Notes: generated by a model not told the origin, from the sequence alone. Positions 19,522 through 29,555 are shown, numbered from the stretch's first letter. The stretch is DNA of 64,000 bases from Fructobacillus sp. EFB-N1 (GCF_001038455.1 NZ_LDUY01000001.1:1-64000); one strand, 5' to 3'. Translations and numbers: made by a program.

Positions 19522-20540
19522 ATAAGTGGACTTCATCAAAAATCGTGAACGTGGCTTTTTCATTTTTGTTGGCACTCTTAATTACCGCTTATGTTTTGTC
19601 AACAAAGCCGAGCTACTCAGGATCGAATAATAATCAATATACATCGCTGTTGCCCGAAAAAAAGGCAACGATTACGTCACCTTTGACGGTACAATTCAAT
19701 TCTTCAGATTATGTCATTGTTGGGGCGCCAAGTTCTGTTGGTGTGACCCTTCAGGGTTCATCAGCCTTAGTAACGGCGGCTCAAAGTCATAATGAAATTC
19801 AAGCTATGGCTGATTTGCGTGGCTTAGGGGTTGGACAACATACTGTTAACGTTGCTTTGACTGGTGTTAGCTCATCGTTGACAGCGACTGCCAGTCCTCA
19901 GACTGTAACAGTCACTTTGGCAGAAAAGGATTCCGCTAAGAAGGATGTTCAAGTTCAGTATGACGATTCAAAGATTGCTTCTGGCTACCAGGTGACCAAC
20001 ACAACTGTTGATCCAAAAACAGTGACAATCACTGGACCAAAGGAAAACGTGGATGCTGTTGATCATGTTGGCGCCGATGTGTCCTTAAACAAAAGCACTA
20101 AATCTAACGTGACACAATCGACTAAATTAACGGCTTACGATAAGAATGGCGATGCTGTTCAGGTAACCTTATCGCAGCAAACGGCCCAAGTGTCGATGAC
20201 GATTTCTAGTTCTGGATCGAGTTCAAGCTCAAGCTCCAGTTCCAGTAGTAGCAGTTCACAATCAAGTACGAGCGCGTCGTCGTCAACTACTAAGAAAGTG
20301 AGCTTAGTAGGCCAGGCGAGTGCCGGTTCAACGGACAATTTTAACATTAGTTTCAGCCCGAGTTCCGTGACAATTGCTGGCTCAAGTGATACACTAAGTA
20401 GCATTGATTCTTTGCCTGTTAGTCTGGACCTGTCCAATATTACTAGCAAAGTAACCAAGACCGTGAGCCTGACGAAACCGAGTGGCGTTGATAGCCTGTC
20501 GGATCAAAGCGTTCAGGTGACGATTAGTCCAAAGTCATAA
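19518..20540 (+). CDS. cdaR: CdaA regulatory protein CdaR (YbbR-domain)
   Basis: The 340-residue protein has a single N-terminal membrane helix (about residues 9-28) and an outward-facing part. YbbR-like beta domains lie at about 50-135 and 140-228. A nearly pure serine tract spans about residues 230-256, and a third YbbR-like domain covers 260-338. CdaR regulates CdaA at the membrane. The long Ser linker separating the last domain is unusual; it may be a flexible or glycosylated spacer. The start overlaps cdaA by four bases. Confidence 0.93.
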   Translation: MNKWTSSKIVNVAFSFLLALLITAYVLSTKPSYSGSNNNQYTSLLPEKKATITSPLTVQFNSSDYVIVGAPSSVGVTLQGSSALVTAAQSHNEIQAMADLRGLGVGQHTVNVALTGVSSSLTATASPQTVTVTLAEKDSAKKDVQVQYDDSKIASGYQVTNTTVDPKTVTITGPKENVDAVDHVGADVSLNKSTKSNVTQSTKLTAYDKNGDAVQVTLSQQTAQVSMTISSSGSSSSSSSSSSSSSSQSSTSASSSTTKKVSLVGQASAGSTDNFNISFSPSSVTIAGSSDTLSSIDSLPVSLDLSNITSKVTKTVSLTKPSGVDSLSDQSVQVTISPKS

Positions 20541-20597
20541 GGTCTGATTTGTTTGCGCTAAAATTATTGGCCAACCATAAGTGGAGATAAATAAAAA

Positions 20598-21962
20598 ATG
20601 ACAGAATCGCAGTTAAAATACTTTGGAACAGATGGGGTCCGAGGCATTGCTAATGAAGGCTTAAAGCCTGAATTAGCATTGAAACTCGGTCGTGCTGGTG
20701 GGGCAATTTTGACTCGCCACAACGATAATCCTGATCGACGCCCAGTTGTAATCGTTGGTCAAGATACTCGAATTTCTTCTGAAATGTTGCAAGAGGCTTT
20801 GATTGCCGGCTTACTTTCTGTGGGCGTTGACGTGTTGAATTTGGGCGTCATTACTACGCCAGCCGTTGCTTACTTGGTTGAAGCTTTGGAAGCGGATGCC
20901 GGCATTCAAATTACGGCATCCCATAATCCAGCCGCCGATAACGGTATTAAGTTCTTTGGTCAAGACGGTTTTAAGCTTTCAGATGAGCTTGAGAGCGAAA
21001 TTGAAGCACTCTTAGACGGCGATGGCTATGAAGACTTACCGCGACCAAGCGCTAAGGGGTTGGGTGTTGTTTCTCATTACCAAGAGGGTGCTCAGAAATA
21101 CTTGGCCTTCTTACAGAAGACTATCCCTGGTGACTTATCTGGCTTTAAGTTAGCCTTAGATGGAGCCAATGGGGCGACTTTTGACCTTCTGCCACGTCTT
21201 TTTGCAGATTTGGGAGTTGATTTTAAAACAATGGGGACAGAACCAGACGGCTTGAATATCAACGACCAGGTTGGTTCGACTCATCCAGAGGCTTTGATTG
21301 ATATGGTCAAAGAAGGGGAGTTCTCAGCTGGTTTGGCCTTTGATGGGGACGGTGACCGTTTAATCGCTGTTGATGAAAACGGTGATATTGTGGATGGTGA
21401 TAAGATTATGTATATCATTGCCCGCTTTATGAACAACCAAGGTCGTTTGAAACACCAAACTGTGGTCTCAACTGTGATGTCTAACATTGGTTTCTATAAA
21501 GCGTTGGAAGCTCAAGGAATCAAATCTGTCCAGACTCAGGTCGGTGACCGCTACGTCATGGAAAAGATGGTTGAAGATGATGACAACCTTGGTGGTGAGC
21601 AGTCCGGTCATATTATTTTCCGTGACTGGGCCAAGACTGGGGATGGCTTGTTGACGGCCTTGCAACTGCTCTTTGTGATGAAGGAAACTGGGCAGTCACT
21701 GTCAGAATTGGCAGCCGATGTCACGTTATATCCACAAAAATTAGTGAACGTGAAGGTGCCGGATAAGCAGGCAATGATGCAAAATCCAGCCCTGTTGGCT
21801 AAGATTGACCAGGTTGAAAAGCAAATGGCCGGTGATGGTCGAGTCCTGGTTCGTCCTTCCGGGACGGAATCAATTGTTCGAGTAATGGCGGAAGCCAAAA
21901 CCGAAGGGTTGGTTAGCACCTATGTTGATTCAATTGTTCAAGTTGTTGAAGCTGAAAAATAA
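20598..21962 (+). CDS. glmM: Phosphoglucosamine mutase
   Basis: The 454-residue enzyme interconverts glucosamine-6-phosphate and glucosamine-1-phosphate for UDP-GlcNAc and cell wall synthesis. The N-terminus is [15 protein letters not shown]. The phosphoserine active site is [14 protein letters not shown] near residue 106-119. The Mg-binding DGDGDR is near 249-254 and the phosphate-binding [12 protein letters not shown] near the C-terminus. In this operon type GlmM also binds and inhibits CdaA. A GTGGAG ribosome-binding site precedes the ATG. Confidence 0.98.
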   Translation: MTESQLKYFGTDGVRGIANEGLKPELALKLGRAGGAILTRHNDNPDRRPVVIVGQDTRISSEMLQEALIAGLLSVGVDVLNLGVITTPAVAYLVEALEADAGIQITASHNPAADNGIKFFGQDGFKLSDELESEIEALLDGDGYEDLPRPSAKGLGVVSHYQEGAQKYLAFLQKTIPGDLSGFKLALDGANGATFDLLPRLFADLGVDFKTMGTEPDGLNINDQVGSTHPEALIDMVKEGEFSAGLAFDGDGDRLIAVDENGDIVDGDKIMYIIARFMNNQGRLKHQTVVSTVMSNIGFYKALEAQGIKSVQTQVGDRYVMEKMVEDDDNLGGEQSGHIIFRDWAKTGDGLLTALQLLFVMKETGQSLSELAADVTLYPQKLVNVKVPDKQAMMQNPALLAKIDQVEKQMAGDGRVLVRPSGTESIVRVMAEAKTEGLVSTYVDSIVQVVEAEK

Positions 21963-21969
21963 AAGTTAA

Positions 21970-22008
21970 AAACCAAGGAAAGCCAAAGTGCTGATCCTTG
22001 GTTTTTTT
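21970..22008 (+). terminator. glmM terminator
   Basis: Arms 21970-21979 and 21995-22004 (AAACCAAGGA/TCCTTGGTTT) are followed by Ts. This ends the murB-to-glmM transcript. Confidence 0.92.
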
Positions 22009-22041
22009 CCCTGTTTTGCAACAAAAGCTGACCTAAAAATC

Positions 22042-22050
22042 TGTTATAAT
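22042..22050 (+). promoter_or_regulatory. rnc extended -10 promoter
   Basis: TGT-TATAAT (22042-22050) is an extended consensus -10, 31 bases before the rnc start and after the glmM terminator. Confidence 0.6.
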
Positions 22051-22081
22051 AAAAACAACTGAATTTTGAAAGGAAAACACC

Positions 22082-22783
22082 TTGTCACCATCTGACTTTA
22101 GTAACTTTTTAAGAGAAAAGTTTCAAATTAGTTTTAATAACTTAAACCTTTTGCAAGAGGCTTTGACCCAACGCAATTACTTGAATGAGCACCCTAAGGA
22201 ACAGGGCCGGGATTACCAACGGCTCGAGTTTTTGGGTGATGCTATCATGCAGGCAACGGTGACGGAATACCTCTTTAAGCGCTATCCTGATTGGGATGAA
22301 GGCCAATTGACTGAAATGCGAATCACCATGGTTCAAACAAAGTCCTTTGCTCACTTCGCCCAAGTCATCCACCTGAACGAAGCCATTCGTTTGGGGAAGG
22401 GTGAGGAAATGAACGGTGCCCGGTCTCGTCCTTCACTTTTGGAGGATATCTGGGAAGCTTTTATCGGGGCCTTGTTCTTAGATCAGGGCCAGGCTGCCGT
22501 GGTTTCATTGTTGAACCAAACGGTCTTTGCGGCCATCGATGAAAACTTCTTTGACCAATTTATTGACTTCAAGTCCCGCTTGCAAGAAAAGTTGCAGGCT
22601 CAGGGATCTGTTGATATTACTTATCAAATTGAGAATGAAATTCGTAACGAAGACAACAGTCAGATCTTTGAAGTCTTCGTTGCGGTTGATGGCAAGACTT
22701 TGGCCCATGGGTCAGGTCAGTCCATCAAAGATGCGGAAAAGGTGGCCGCACAAAAGGCCTATCAAGATTTAACTGCCAAATAA
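22082..22783 (+). CDS. rnc: Ribonuclease III
   Basis: The 233-residue double-strand-specific endonuclease processes rRNA precursors and mRNAs. The RNase III signature RLEFLGDAIMQA is near residues 43-54. The second acidic cluster is in EDIWEAFIGALFLDQG, and a C-terminal dsRNA-binding domain (SRLQEKLQAQG to the end) is present. The start is TTG at 22082 with AAAGGA eight bases upstream. It heads the rnc-smc-ftsY-ylxM-ffh cluster; smc follows after 24 bases. Confidence 0.97.
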   Translation: MSPSDFSNFLREKFQISFNNLNLLQEALTQRNYLNEHPKEQGRDYQRLEFLGDAIMQATVTEYLFKRYPDWDEGQLTEMRITMVQTKSFAHFAQVIHLNEAIRLGKGEEMNGARSRPSLLEDIWEAFIGALFLDQGQAAVVSLLNQTVFAAIDENFFDQFIDFKSRLQEKLQAQGSVDITYQIENEIRNEDNSQIFEVFVAVDGKTLAHGSGQSIKDAEKVAAQKAYQDLTAK

Positions 22784-22807
22784 CACACAAGAGTACACAA
22801 AACGCCC

Positions 22808-25800
22808 ATGAAATTAAAGACACTGGAAATTATTGGCTTTAAGTCTTTTGCCAATAAAACCGTGATTGACTTCCAGCGGGGAATGACTGGGATTGTTGGT
22901 CCAAATGGTTCTGGAAAATCAAATATTATTGAAGCCATCCGCTGGGTGATGGGGGAACAGTCGGCTAAAGATTTGCGAGGCAATAAAATGGCCGACGTTA
23001 TTTTTGGTGGCACAAAAAACCGGAAGCCCTTAAACCGGGCGGAAGTTTCGATTACCTTTGACAATGCTGACCATTATATTGCTTCTGATTTTACCGAAAT
23101 TCGGATTACGAGACGTCTGTATCGGACGGGGGAATCTTCGTACCAACTAAACGGAACGGAGTGCCGGCTCAAGGATATCCATGAACTCTTTATGGATACT
23201 GGTCTTGGTCGGGATGGTTTTTCAATCATTTCCCAGGGGCAGGTCGAAAAGATTTTTTCGGCGAAGCCAGAAGAACGACGGGGCATCATTGAAGAAGTTG
23301 CCGGTGTCTACAAGTACAAGCAAAACAAGGACAGGGCCGAAAAGGACTTGGCCGCCACGGAAGATAACTTGGACCGTGTCGACGATATTATTGCCGAAGT
23401 GGAAGGCCGATTGACTCCCTTGGCTGACCAGGCTTTAAAGGCCAAGGACTATTTAGCTAAACGCGAAGGCTTTGAAAAATTAGACCAGGTACGATTGACC
23501 CGGTCGATTTTGTCGTTGCAGGGACAAGTTGCTGATCAAAGCCAGGAGGCCGGCAAAACCAAGGAGGCTGTTGAAAAGCAGCAAGCCCAGGTAAGTTCAA
23601 TTCAGGACAACCTTGGTCAAACTCGTGGTCAATTAGAGGCAATCCAACACGACCGTGACACCTTACAGGCAGAGATTGTTGCCAAGGCCCAGGAAAAAGA
23701 ACGGCTGATTGGCAATCAGAAGCTAGCTTCCCAGGAGCAGGCCACTTTGGTCCGTGATTTAGCTCATTTAGCTGAACAACAAAAAGACGACCAGAATCAA
23801 GTCGAAGAAACCCAGGCTGATTTAACACAGGTGCAGGGTCAATTGACGGCTTTAGTCGACCAAGAACGGTCATTAAAACAAACAATCAAGCAAATCGACC
23901 AGGACCACGGGGCGACGAAGGTCGACGCGGTTCAAAACGAATTGGCCGAAAATCGCAATGCCTATGTGGCCACGATGCAGGAAATTGCTTCCTTACATAA
24001 TAAGCTGACTTATCAAGAAAAGGCCCTAGCCCAAACTGAAGCGCAATTAGCCTTGAAAAAGACGGCGATGACGAAGGCGCAGGCCGACTTGGATGCTGCA
24101 GAAAGCGCTTTGGCAGCCTATCAAAAAGAACATCCGGACCAAACGACTGGCGAAAATCCTTTCGAGGCCCAGGTGGCGCAAGCAGAGGATGCCTTAGCAG
24201 ATGCCAAGGTGACGTCTCAGGACCAACAAAGAAGTTGGCAAGAGGCGGCCTATGCCCTAGACCAGCAGCGGTCACGTTATCAGGCGGAAGCTTCTCTAGA
24301 TGATTATGCTGGCTTTTATCAGGGCGTTAAGAACCTGATGGTACCGGCTGTGCGACGAAACTTTCCAGGTATTAAGGGCGTCGTTGCCGAATTGTTAACG
24401 GTGCCAAAATCCTATACTAAGGCAATTGAAACCGTTTTGGGTGGGGCCTTACAGCAAATTGTAGTGGACTCAACTCAAACAGCTAAGTCAATTGTTGCTT
24501 ACCTGACTAAGAACAAAAAGGGTCGGGTAACCCTTTTGCCAATTGATACGATTCGGCCTCGTCAGGCACGCGATGTTGCTGCCGCTAGCCGTGAAAATGG
24601 CTATATTGGTTTAGCTGCCGACTTAGTTTCCGTTCCAGCTGGGATGGAAAATATTCTGTCTTCGCTATTGGGAACAACGCTGGTTGTTGAGAATTTGGAT
24701 GCAGCAACTCGAGTCGCTCGGGCTTGTCAAAATCGTTTGCGGGTCGTTTCATTAGACGGTCAGTTGGTCAATGCCGGTGGTTCGATTACTGGTGGTGCCA
24801 ACTTCCGTCAGGGTCCATCTGTTCTGTCACGGCAGGCTGATTTGAAGGAAAAAGAAGCAGCGCTGGTTAAGCAACAGGCACTGGTTGACGACCTAGCTGA
24901 AAAGCGCAATCAAAGCCAAAATCAGGTCAACACCTGGCAGGAAAAATTGGCGGACTTGATGCAAAAAAGTCGCGATTTTGTTGCCCAGGGCCAGCAGATT
25001 GATTATGAATTAGCCGGCTTAAAAGATACCGTCGACCGCCATCAAACCAGTGTTCAAACGCTATCCTTGGACCTAGTAGATTTGCAGGTTGCCAGAGAGG
25101 ACGCTGAGCAGGAACAGACGGCGGCCCAAGCGGCATTGACTGAAAACGAGGATAAGAAGGGGCAAATCGAGGGACAAACTGCTTATTTGACCGCCGAGTT
25201 GGATCAGTTAACTAAGGACCAACAGGCTTATCAGGACCAAAAAGCCGAATTCCAAGCAGAACTTGCCAAGGTTTCGGCCCAGCGTGCTGCTCAGGAAGAA
25301 AATCAGAATCGTTTGACCGAAGCCTTGACAAAGGTGCAAGAGCATTTGTTGTCATTGCAGGAGCAGGCGGGGCAGATGCAAGAAAGCCTCGACCAGGCGA
25401 AGAGCGCTGAAGAACTGAGCCAGACTGTGACGGATTTGTCGACCGCCTTAACAGAGGCTCAGGAAAAGGCTGATTTGTTAGCTGAGCAGTGGACTAAGTT
25501 ATCAACGACGATTAAGGAAGAGGAAGAAAAACTCGCCTTGGCCCAAGAAGAGTTGAATAACGAGGTTGTTGATCAATCAGCCGCTAACCATCGTTTGCAA
25601 AGTAGCCAAGAACGCTTGGCCAAGCAAATTGCAACGTTGCGGCAGACTTATGGCTTGACTGTAGAATCAGAGGACGATGTAGTTGCTTCTGATTTGTCTG
25701 ACCAAGAAATTGACCAAACTTTGGCCGAAACAAAGAAGGCCATCGATGCGTTGGGGCCCGTGAACATCGCGGCGATCCAGGAGTACGATGAAATTAAAGA

Positions 25801-26365
25801 CCGCCACGACTTCTTGACGAACCAAGCAGAAGACCTGAAAGCGGCCAAGCAGACCTTGCAGGATACCATCGATGAGATGGACCAAGAGGTTCAGATTCGC
25901 TTTAAGGAAACCTTTGTTGCCATTGCGGCTAATTTCTCAGATGTCTTTACAAAGATGTTTGCGGGTGGCCAGGCTCAAATCGAGCTGACCGACCCGGAGC
26001 ACTTGTTAACGACTGGAATTGACATTAAGGCGCAGCCGCCTGGCAAGAAATTCCAGCAAATGTCGTTGTTATCCGGTGGCGAAAAGGCTTTGACCGCCAT
26101 TTCGTTGCTGTTCGCGATTTTGCAGGTTCGCCCGGTACCATTTGCCGTTTTGGATGAAGCCGAAGCAGCCTTGGATGAGGCGAATGTCGACCGCTTTGCG
26201 GCCTATTTGAAAAACTTTGCCGGCGATACCCAATTCATCACCATCACGCACCGAAAAGGAACGATGGTTGCCGCTAAAATTCTGTATGGTGTTACAATGC
26301 AAGAAGCAGGGGTGTCAAAGATGGTTGCGGTTAACCTGGAAGAGGCGAACCAACAACTCGCTTAA
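22808..26365 (+). CDS. smc: Chromosome segregation ATPase SMC
   Basis: The 1185-residue SMC subunit of bacterial condensin has the N-terminal Walker A GPNGSGKSNIIEAIRW (about residues 32-47). Two long Gln/Ala-rich coiled-coil arms are interrupted by a hinge around 505-660, containing VLGGALQQIVV and GGSITGGANFRQG. The C-terminal signature LLSGGEKALTAISLLFA and Walker B PVPFAVLDEAEAALDEAN follow. It compacts and segregates the chromosome with ScpA and ScpB, which are not in this window. Position between rnc and ftsY is conserved in Firmicutes. Confidence 0.98.
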   Translation: MKLKTLEIIGFKSFANKTVIDFQRGMTGIVGPNGSGKSNIIEAIRWVMGEQSAKDLRGNKMADVIFGGTKNRKPLNRAEVSITFDNADHYIASDFTEIRITRRLYRTGESSYQLNGTECRLKDIHELFMDTGLGRDGFSIISQGQVEKIFSAKPEERRGIIEEVAGVYKYKQNKDRAEKDLAATEDNLDRVDDIIAEVEGRLTPLADQALKAKDYLAKREGFEKLDQVRLTRSILSLQGQVADQSQEAGKTKEAVEKQQAQVSSIQDNLGQTRGQLEAIQHDRDTLQAEIVAKAQEKERLIGNQKLASQEQATLVRDLAHLAEQQKDDQNQVEETQADLTQVQGQLTALVDQERSLKQTIKQIDQDHGATKVDAVQNELAENRNAYVATMQEIASLHNKLTYQEKALAQTEAQLALKKTAMTKAQADLDAAESALAAYQKEHPDQTTGENPFEAQVAQAEDALADAKVTSQDQQRSWQEAAYALDQQRSRYQAEASLDDYAGFYQGVKNLMVPAVRRNFPGIKGVVAELLTVPKSYTKAIETVLGGALQQIVVDSTQTAKSIVAYLTKNKKGRVTLLPIDTIRPRQARDVAAASRENGYIGLAADLVSVPAGMENILSSLLGTTLVVENLDAATRVARACQNRLRVVSLDGQLVNAGGSITGGANFRQGPSVLSRQADLKEKEAALVKQQALVDDLAEKRNQSQNQVNTWQEKLADLMQKSRDFVAQGQQIDYELAGLKDTVDRHQTSVQTLSLDLVDLQVAREDAEQEQTAAQAALTENEDKKGQIEGQTAYLTAELDQLTKDQQAYQDQKAEFQAELAKVSAQRAAQEENQNRLTEALTKVQEHLLSLQEQAGQMQESLDQAKSAEELSQTVTDLSTALTEAQEKADLLAEQWTKLSTTIKEEEEKLALAQEELNNEVVDQSAANHRLQSSQERLAKQIATLRQTYGLTVESEDDVVASDLSDQEIDQTLAETKKAIDALGPVNIAAIQEYDEIKDRHDFLTNQAEDLKAAKQTLQDTIDEMDQEVQIRFKETFVAIAANFSDVFTKMFAGGQAQIELTDPEHLLTTGIDIKAQPPGKKFQQMSLLSGGEKALTAISLLFAILQVRPVPFAVLDEAEAALDEANVDRFAAYLKNFAGDTQFITITHRKGTMVAAKILYGVTMQEAGVSKMVAVNLEEANQQLA

Positions 26366-26384
26366 TCACATAGGAGAGTAGACT

Positions 26385-27695
26385 ATGGGACTTTTTGATA
26401 TTTTTAAGAAAAAAAAGGTTGATCAGGAAAATCAGTCAGCCGAAGTTGAACAGCAGACAACGCCTGAGTCAGCACTAAGTGAATCAGAGAAACAGGTAAC
26501 TGATGCTGACCAAAATCAGCCGGCTGAGAAGAGTGCAAACGTGGCAGCAACGGACCAACAAAACCAGCCTGTTGCGAAAGATGCAGCTGACACCCGTGTA
26601 TCGGCAACCGCTGATCATGACGAAGCCAAGCACGAACCAGCTGAAGTGGTTGCAGAAAATAGCAAGGACGAGCATGACGGCGACCAATCTGTTGCTACTG
26701 ACCACAATCAGAACCAGGGTCAAAAGCAAGACCAGAACGAAGACCAACACCAAGATAAGCAATCCAACCAGGACGTCTATGACCGTGGCTTGAAGCAGTC
26801 ACGGAACGGCTTTGCTGAACGGTTTAACCGCTTTTTGGCTAACTTCCGTTCGGTTGATGAAAACTTCTTTGAAGAATTAGAGGATACCTTAATTGGGGCT
26901 GATTTAGGCTTCGATTTGGCCATCCAAATTTCTAACCAAGTTCGTGAGGCTGTTAAGGTTCAAAACATCAAAGATAAGGACCAAATCCGTTCTTTAATTA
27001 TTGAACAAATGGTGTCACAGTATGAGGCTCAAGGTCAAAACGAAGACCAAACGATGCATTTTGCGCCAGCCGGTCAACCAACTGTGATTCTCTTTGTTGG
27101 GGTGAACGGTGTCGGTAAGACAACGACCGTTGGAAAATTAGCTTCAACCCATAAGAAGGAGGGCAAAAAGGTTCTTCTGGCGGCAGCGGATACCTTTCGT
27201 GCCGGTGCTGTGAAGCAACTCCAGGAATGGGGTAACCGGGCTAATGTGCCAGTTGTGGCTGGTCCCGAAAAGGCTGACCCAGCATCTGTTGTTTATACGG
27301 CGGTTGAACGTGCCAAAGAAGAACACTATGACGTCTTGTTCGTTGATACGGCCGGTCGTTTACAAAACAACGTTAACCTGATGCAGGAGCTATCAAAGAT
27401 TAATCGGGTGGTGAAGAAGGTCTTGCCAGATGCACCACAAGAAGTTCTGCTGGTTTTGGATGCGACGACTGGGCAAAATGCTTTGCAGCAAGCGAAGTTG
27501 TTCCAGGACTCTTCTGATGTGACTGGCATCGTCCTAACCAAGATGGACGGGACTGCCAAGGGTGGCATAGTCTTTGCCATCCGTGACAGCCTTCATTTGC
27601 CAGTCAAATGGATTGGCTTTGGTGAAAAGGCCACTGATTTACGCGTCTTTTCGGCTGAAGACTTTGTTTATGGCATGTTTAAGGACTTGGTCTAA
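26385..27695 (+). CDS. ftsY: Signal recognition particle receptor FtsY
   Basis: The 436-residue SRP GTPase receptor docks Ffh-ribosome complexes at the membrane. Residues 1-10 form a basic amphipathic start (MGLFDIFKKKK), followed by a long acidic, Gln/Asn/Asp-rich region to about residue 125. The NG domain follows with GVNGVGKTTTVGKL (about 240-253), DTFRAGA, DTAGRLQNN and TKMDGTAKGG. An AGGAGAG precedes the ATG. The very Q/D-rich A region is longer than in many Gram-positives. The ylxM gene begins three bases later. Confidence 0.97.
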   Translation: MGLFDIFKKKKVDQENQSAEVEQQTTPESALSESEKQVTDADQNQPAEKSANVAATDQQNQPVAKDAADTRVSATADHDEAKHEPAEVVAENSKDEHDGDQSVATDHNQNQGQKQDQNEDQHQDKQSNQDVYDRGLKQSRNGFAERFNRFLANFRSVDENFFEELEDTLIGADLGFDLAIQISNQVREAVKVQNIKDKDQIRSLIIEQMVSQYEAQGQNEDQTMHFAPAGQPTVILFVGVNGVGKTTTVGKLASTHKKEGKKVLLAAADTFRAGAVKQLQEWGNRANVPVVAGPEKADPASVVYTAVERAKEEHYDVLFVDTAGRLQNNVNLMQELSKINRVVKKVLPDAPQEVLLVLDATTGQNALQQAKLFQDSSDVTGIVLTKMDGTAKGGIVFAIRDSLHLPVKWIGFGEKATDLRVFSAEDFVYGMFKDLV

Positions 27696-27698
27696 GCG

Positions 27699-28040
27699 AT
27701 GGATTTAGACAAAAAAAATCAGGTGAACGCACTATTACCGTTTTACGGACCGTTGCTGACGGTTAAGCAACAAAACTATTTGCGGGCTTACTTTGAGGAT
27801 GATTATTCCATCATTGAAATTGCCGAGGCCGAAGTTGTTAGCCGGCAAGCCGTTTCGGATAACTTGAAGCGTGGCGTTGACTCTTTGGAACATTACGAGG
27901 CTGTTTTGGGCCTCTACAAAGATTCAGTCCACCGTCAAGTGCAGGAACAGGATTTGTTGGACTATGTTGCCGAGCACTACCAAAACGATCAACACCTAAA
28001 GCAAATTTTAGACCAACTGGTCAACCAAGAAATTAATTAA
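27699..28040 (+). CDS. ylxM: YlxM/p13-family DNA-binding-like protein (UPF0122)
   Basis: The 113-residue helix-turn-helix protein is encoded between ftsY and ffh, as in most Firmicutes. The HTH is similar to sigma-factor region 4: the segment EDDYSIIEIAEAEVVSRQAVSDNLKR lies at about residues 32-57. YlxM is an accessory factor of the SRP pathway that stimulates Ffh in Streptococcus. The start ATG lies three bases after ftsY. Confidence 0.94.
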   Translation: MDLDKKNQVNALLPFYGPLLTVKQQNYLRAYFEDDYSIIEIAEAEVVSRQAVSDNLKRGVDSLEHYEAVLGLYKDSVHRQVQEQDLLDYVAEHYQNDQHLKQILDQLVNQEIN

Positions 28041-28051
28041 GGGGGAAGCCG

Positions 28052-28090
28052 GTGCCCAAAGTGGCCTGGCCAAGCAATCATGGCTTTTGA
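28052..28090 (+). CDS. 12-codon leader ORF overlapping the ffh start
   Basis: GGGGGA (28041-28046) stands five bases before a GTG that opens a 12-residue frame, MPKVAWPSNHGF. Its TGA (28088-28090) lies eight bases beyond the ffh ATG in another frame. No ribosome-binding site precedes the ffh ATG itself, so ffh translation probably depends on ribosomes from this short frame. Confidence 0.4.
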   Translation: MPKVAWPSNHGF

Positions 28091-29555
28091 AAACTTGACG
28101 CAGCGTCTCTCCAAGACGTTGAAAAACCTAACTGGTCAGGGCAAGATTAGAGAAGAAGACCTGCAGGCCTCTCTTCGTGAAATCCGCTTAGCCTTACTGG
28201 AGGCGGATGTTTCTTACTCAACAGTGAAGAAGTTCATCGACCAAATTCGCCAAAAGGCGAAGGGTCAAGAAATTCTGGAAGGTTTGAACGGAGCCCAACA
28301 GGTCATCAAGATTGTTAATGATGAATTAACGGCCTTGATGGGAGACGAAGCAGTTCCGCTCAACAAATCAGAAAAGATTCCGACAATCATTATGATGGCC
28401 GGTTTGCAAGGGGCTGGTAAGACAACCACCATTGCCAAATTAGCTTATAAGTTAAAGCGCGAAAATAATGCTCGTCCACTTTTGATTGCGGCCGATGTTT
28501 ATCGTCCAGCCGCCATTGATCAGTTGGAAATCTTGGGAAGAGATTTGGATGTTCCGGTCTTTTCACAGGGGACAGACGTTGACCCACGTGAAATCGTGAA
28601 GGCTGGTTTGGCTCAGGCCAAGGAAAATAAGAACGATTATGTCTTGATCGATACGGCGGGTCGTTTGCAAATCGATGCCGAATTGATGGCTGAATTGAAG
28701 GACATCGAAACGATTGCTCAGCCGGATGAAGTTCTCTTGACGGTCGATGCGATGACCGGACAGAACGCTACGGAAACAGCGCAAGGCTTTGCCAACGAGT
28801 TGAACTTGACTGGTGTCGTTTTGACTAAGTTAGATGGTGACACCCGTGGTGGAGCCGCCTTATCAATCCGTGACGTCACGGGGAAGCCAATCAAGTTCGT
28901 TGGTCAAGGTGAAAAGCCGACTGATTTGGACGTTTTCTATCCAGATCGAATGGCTTCAAGAATCTTGGGCATGGGCGATATGCTGACCTTTATCGAAAAG
29001 GCTCAGCAAGAAGTTGACGAAAAGAAGCAGGCAGAGCAGCTTGAAAAGATGCGCCTGAACACTTTTGATTTCAACGACTTTATCGACCAACTGCACCAGG
29101 TCCAAAACATGGGACCAATGGAAGATTTGTTGAAGATGATTCCTGGAATGGCCGGTAATCCCGCTTTAGCGAACCTGCAAATTGATGACAAGCAGTTTGC
29201 CCATATGGAAGCGATTATCTCATCGATGACGAAGGCTGAACGAGAGGATCCCGATTTGTTGAACCCATCTCGCCGCCGTCGTTTGGCAGCCGGTGCTGGG
29301 CGACCAATTGTGGAAGTTAACAAGATGATTAAGCAATTCGATCAGATGCGCAAGATGATGAACCAAGCCTCAAACGGAAACTTCTCCGGTATGGAATCCA
29401 TGATGGGACAAACCGGGATGGACATGTCTCAAATGATGGGTGGCATGGGCGGTGGTATGCCAAGTGGCAACTTTGGCCAAAAGGTTCAAAATTTTGCTAT
29501 GAAGCAAGCAGCCCGGAAGATGAAGAAGTTAAAGAAGAAGCGTGGCAAAAAATAA
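28080..29555 (+). CDS. ffh: Signal recognition particle protein Ffh (SRP54)
   Basis: The 491-residue GTPase recognises signal peptides on ribosomes with 4.5S/6S RNA and delivers them to FtsY. The NG domain carries GLQGAGKTTTIAKL (about 107-120), DTAGRLQID near 193 and TKLDGDTRGG near 247. The M domain from about residue 328 is rich in Met, especially at 430-470 (MMGGMGGGMPSG). It ends in a basic tail KKLKKKRGKK. The ATG is chosen because the family begins MAFENLTQRL; only the upstream leader ORF has a ribosome-binding site. Confidence 0.97.
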   Translation: MAFENLTQRLSKTLKNLTGQGKIREEDLQASLREIRLALLEADVSYSTVKKFIDQIRQKAKGQEILEGLNGAQQVIKIVNDELTALMGDEAVPLNKSEKIPTIIMMAGLQGAGKTTTIAKLAYKLKRENNARPLLIAADVYRPAAIDQLEILGRDLDVPVFSQGTDVDPREIVKAGLAQAKENKNDYVLIDTAGRLQIDAELMAELKDIETIAQPDEVLLTVDAMTGQNATETAQGFANELNLTGVVLTKLDGDTRGGAALSIRDVTGKPIKFVGQGEKPTDLDVFYPDRMASRILGMGDMLTFIEKAQQEVDEKKQAEQLEKMRLNTFDFNDFIDQLHQVQNMGPMEDLLKMIPGMAGNPALANLQIDDKQFAHMEAIISSMTKAEREDPDLLNPSRRRRLAAGAGRPIVEVNKMIKQFDQMRKMMNQASNGNFSGMESMMGQTGMDMSQMMGGMGGGMPSGNFGQKVQNFAMKQAARKMKKLKKKRGKK

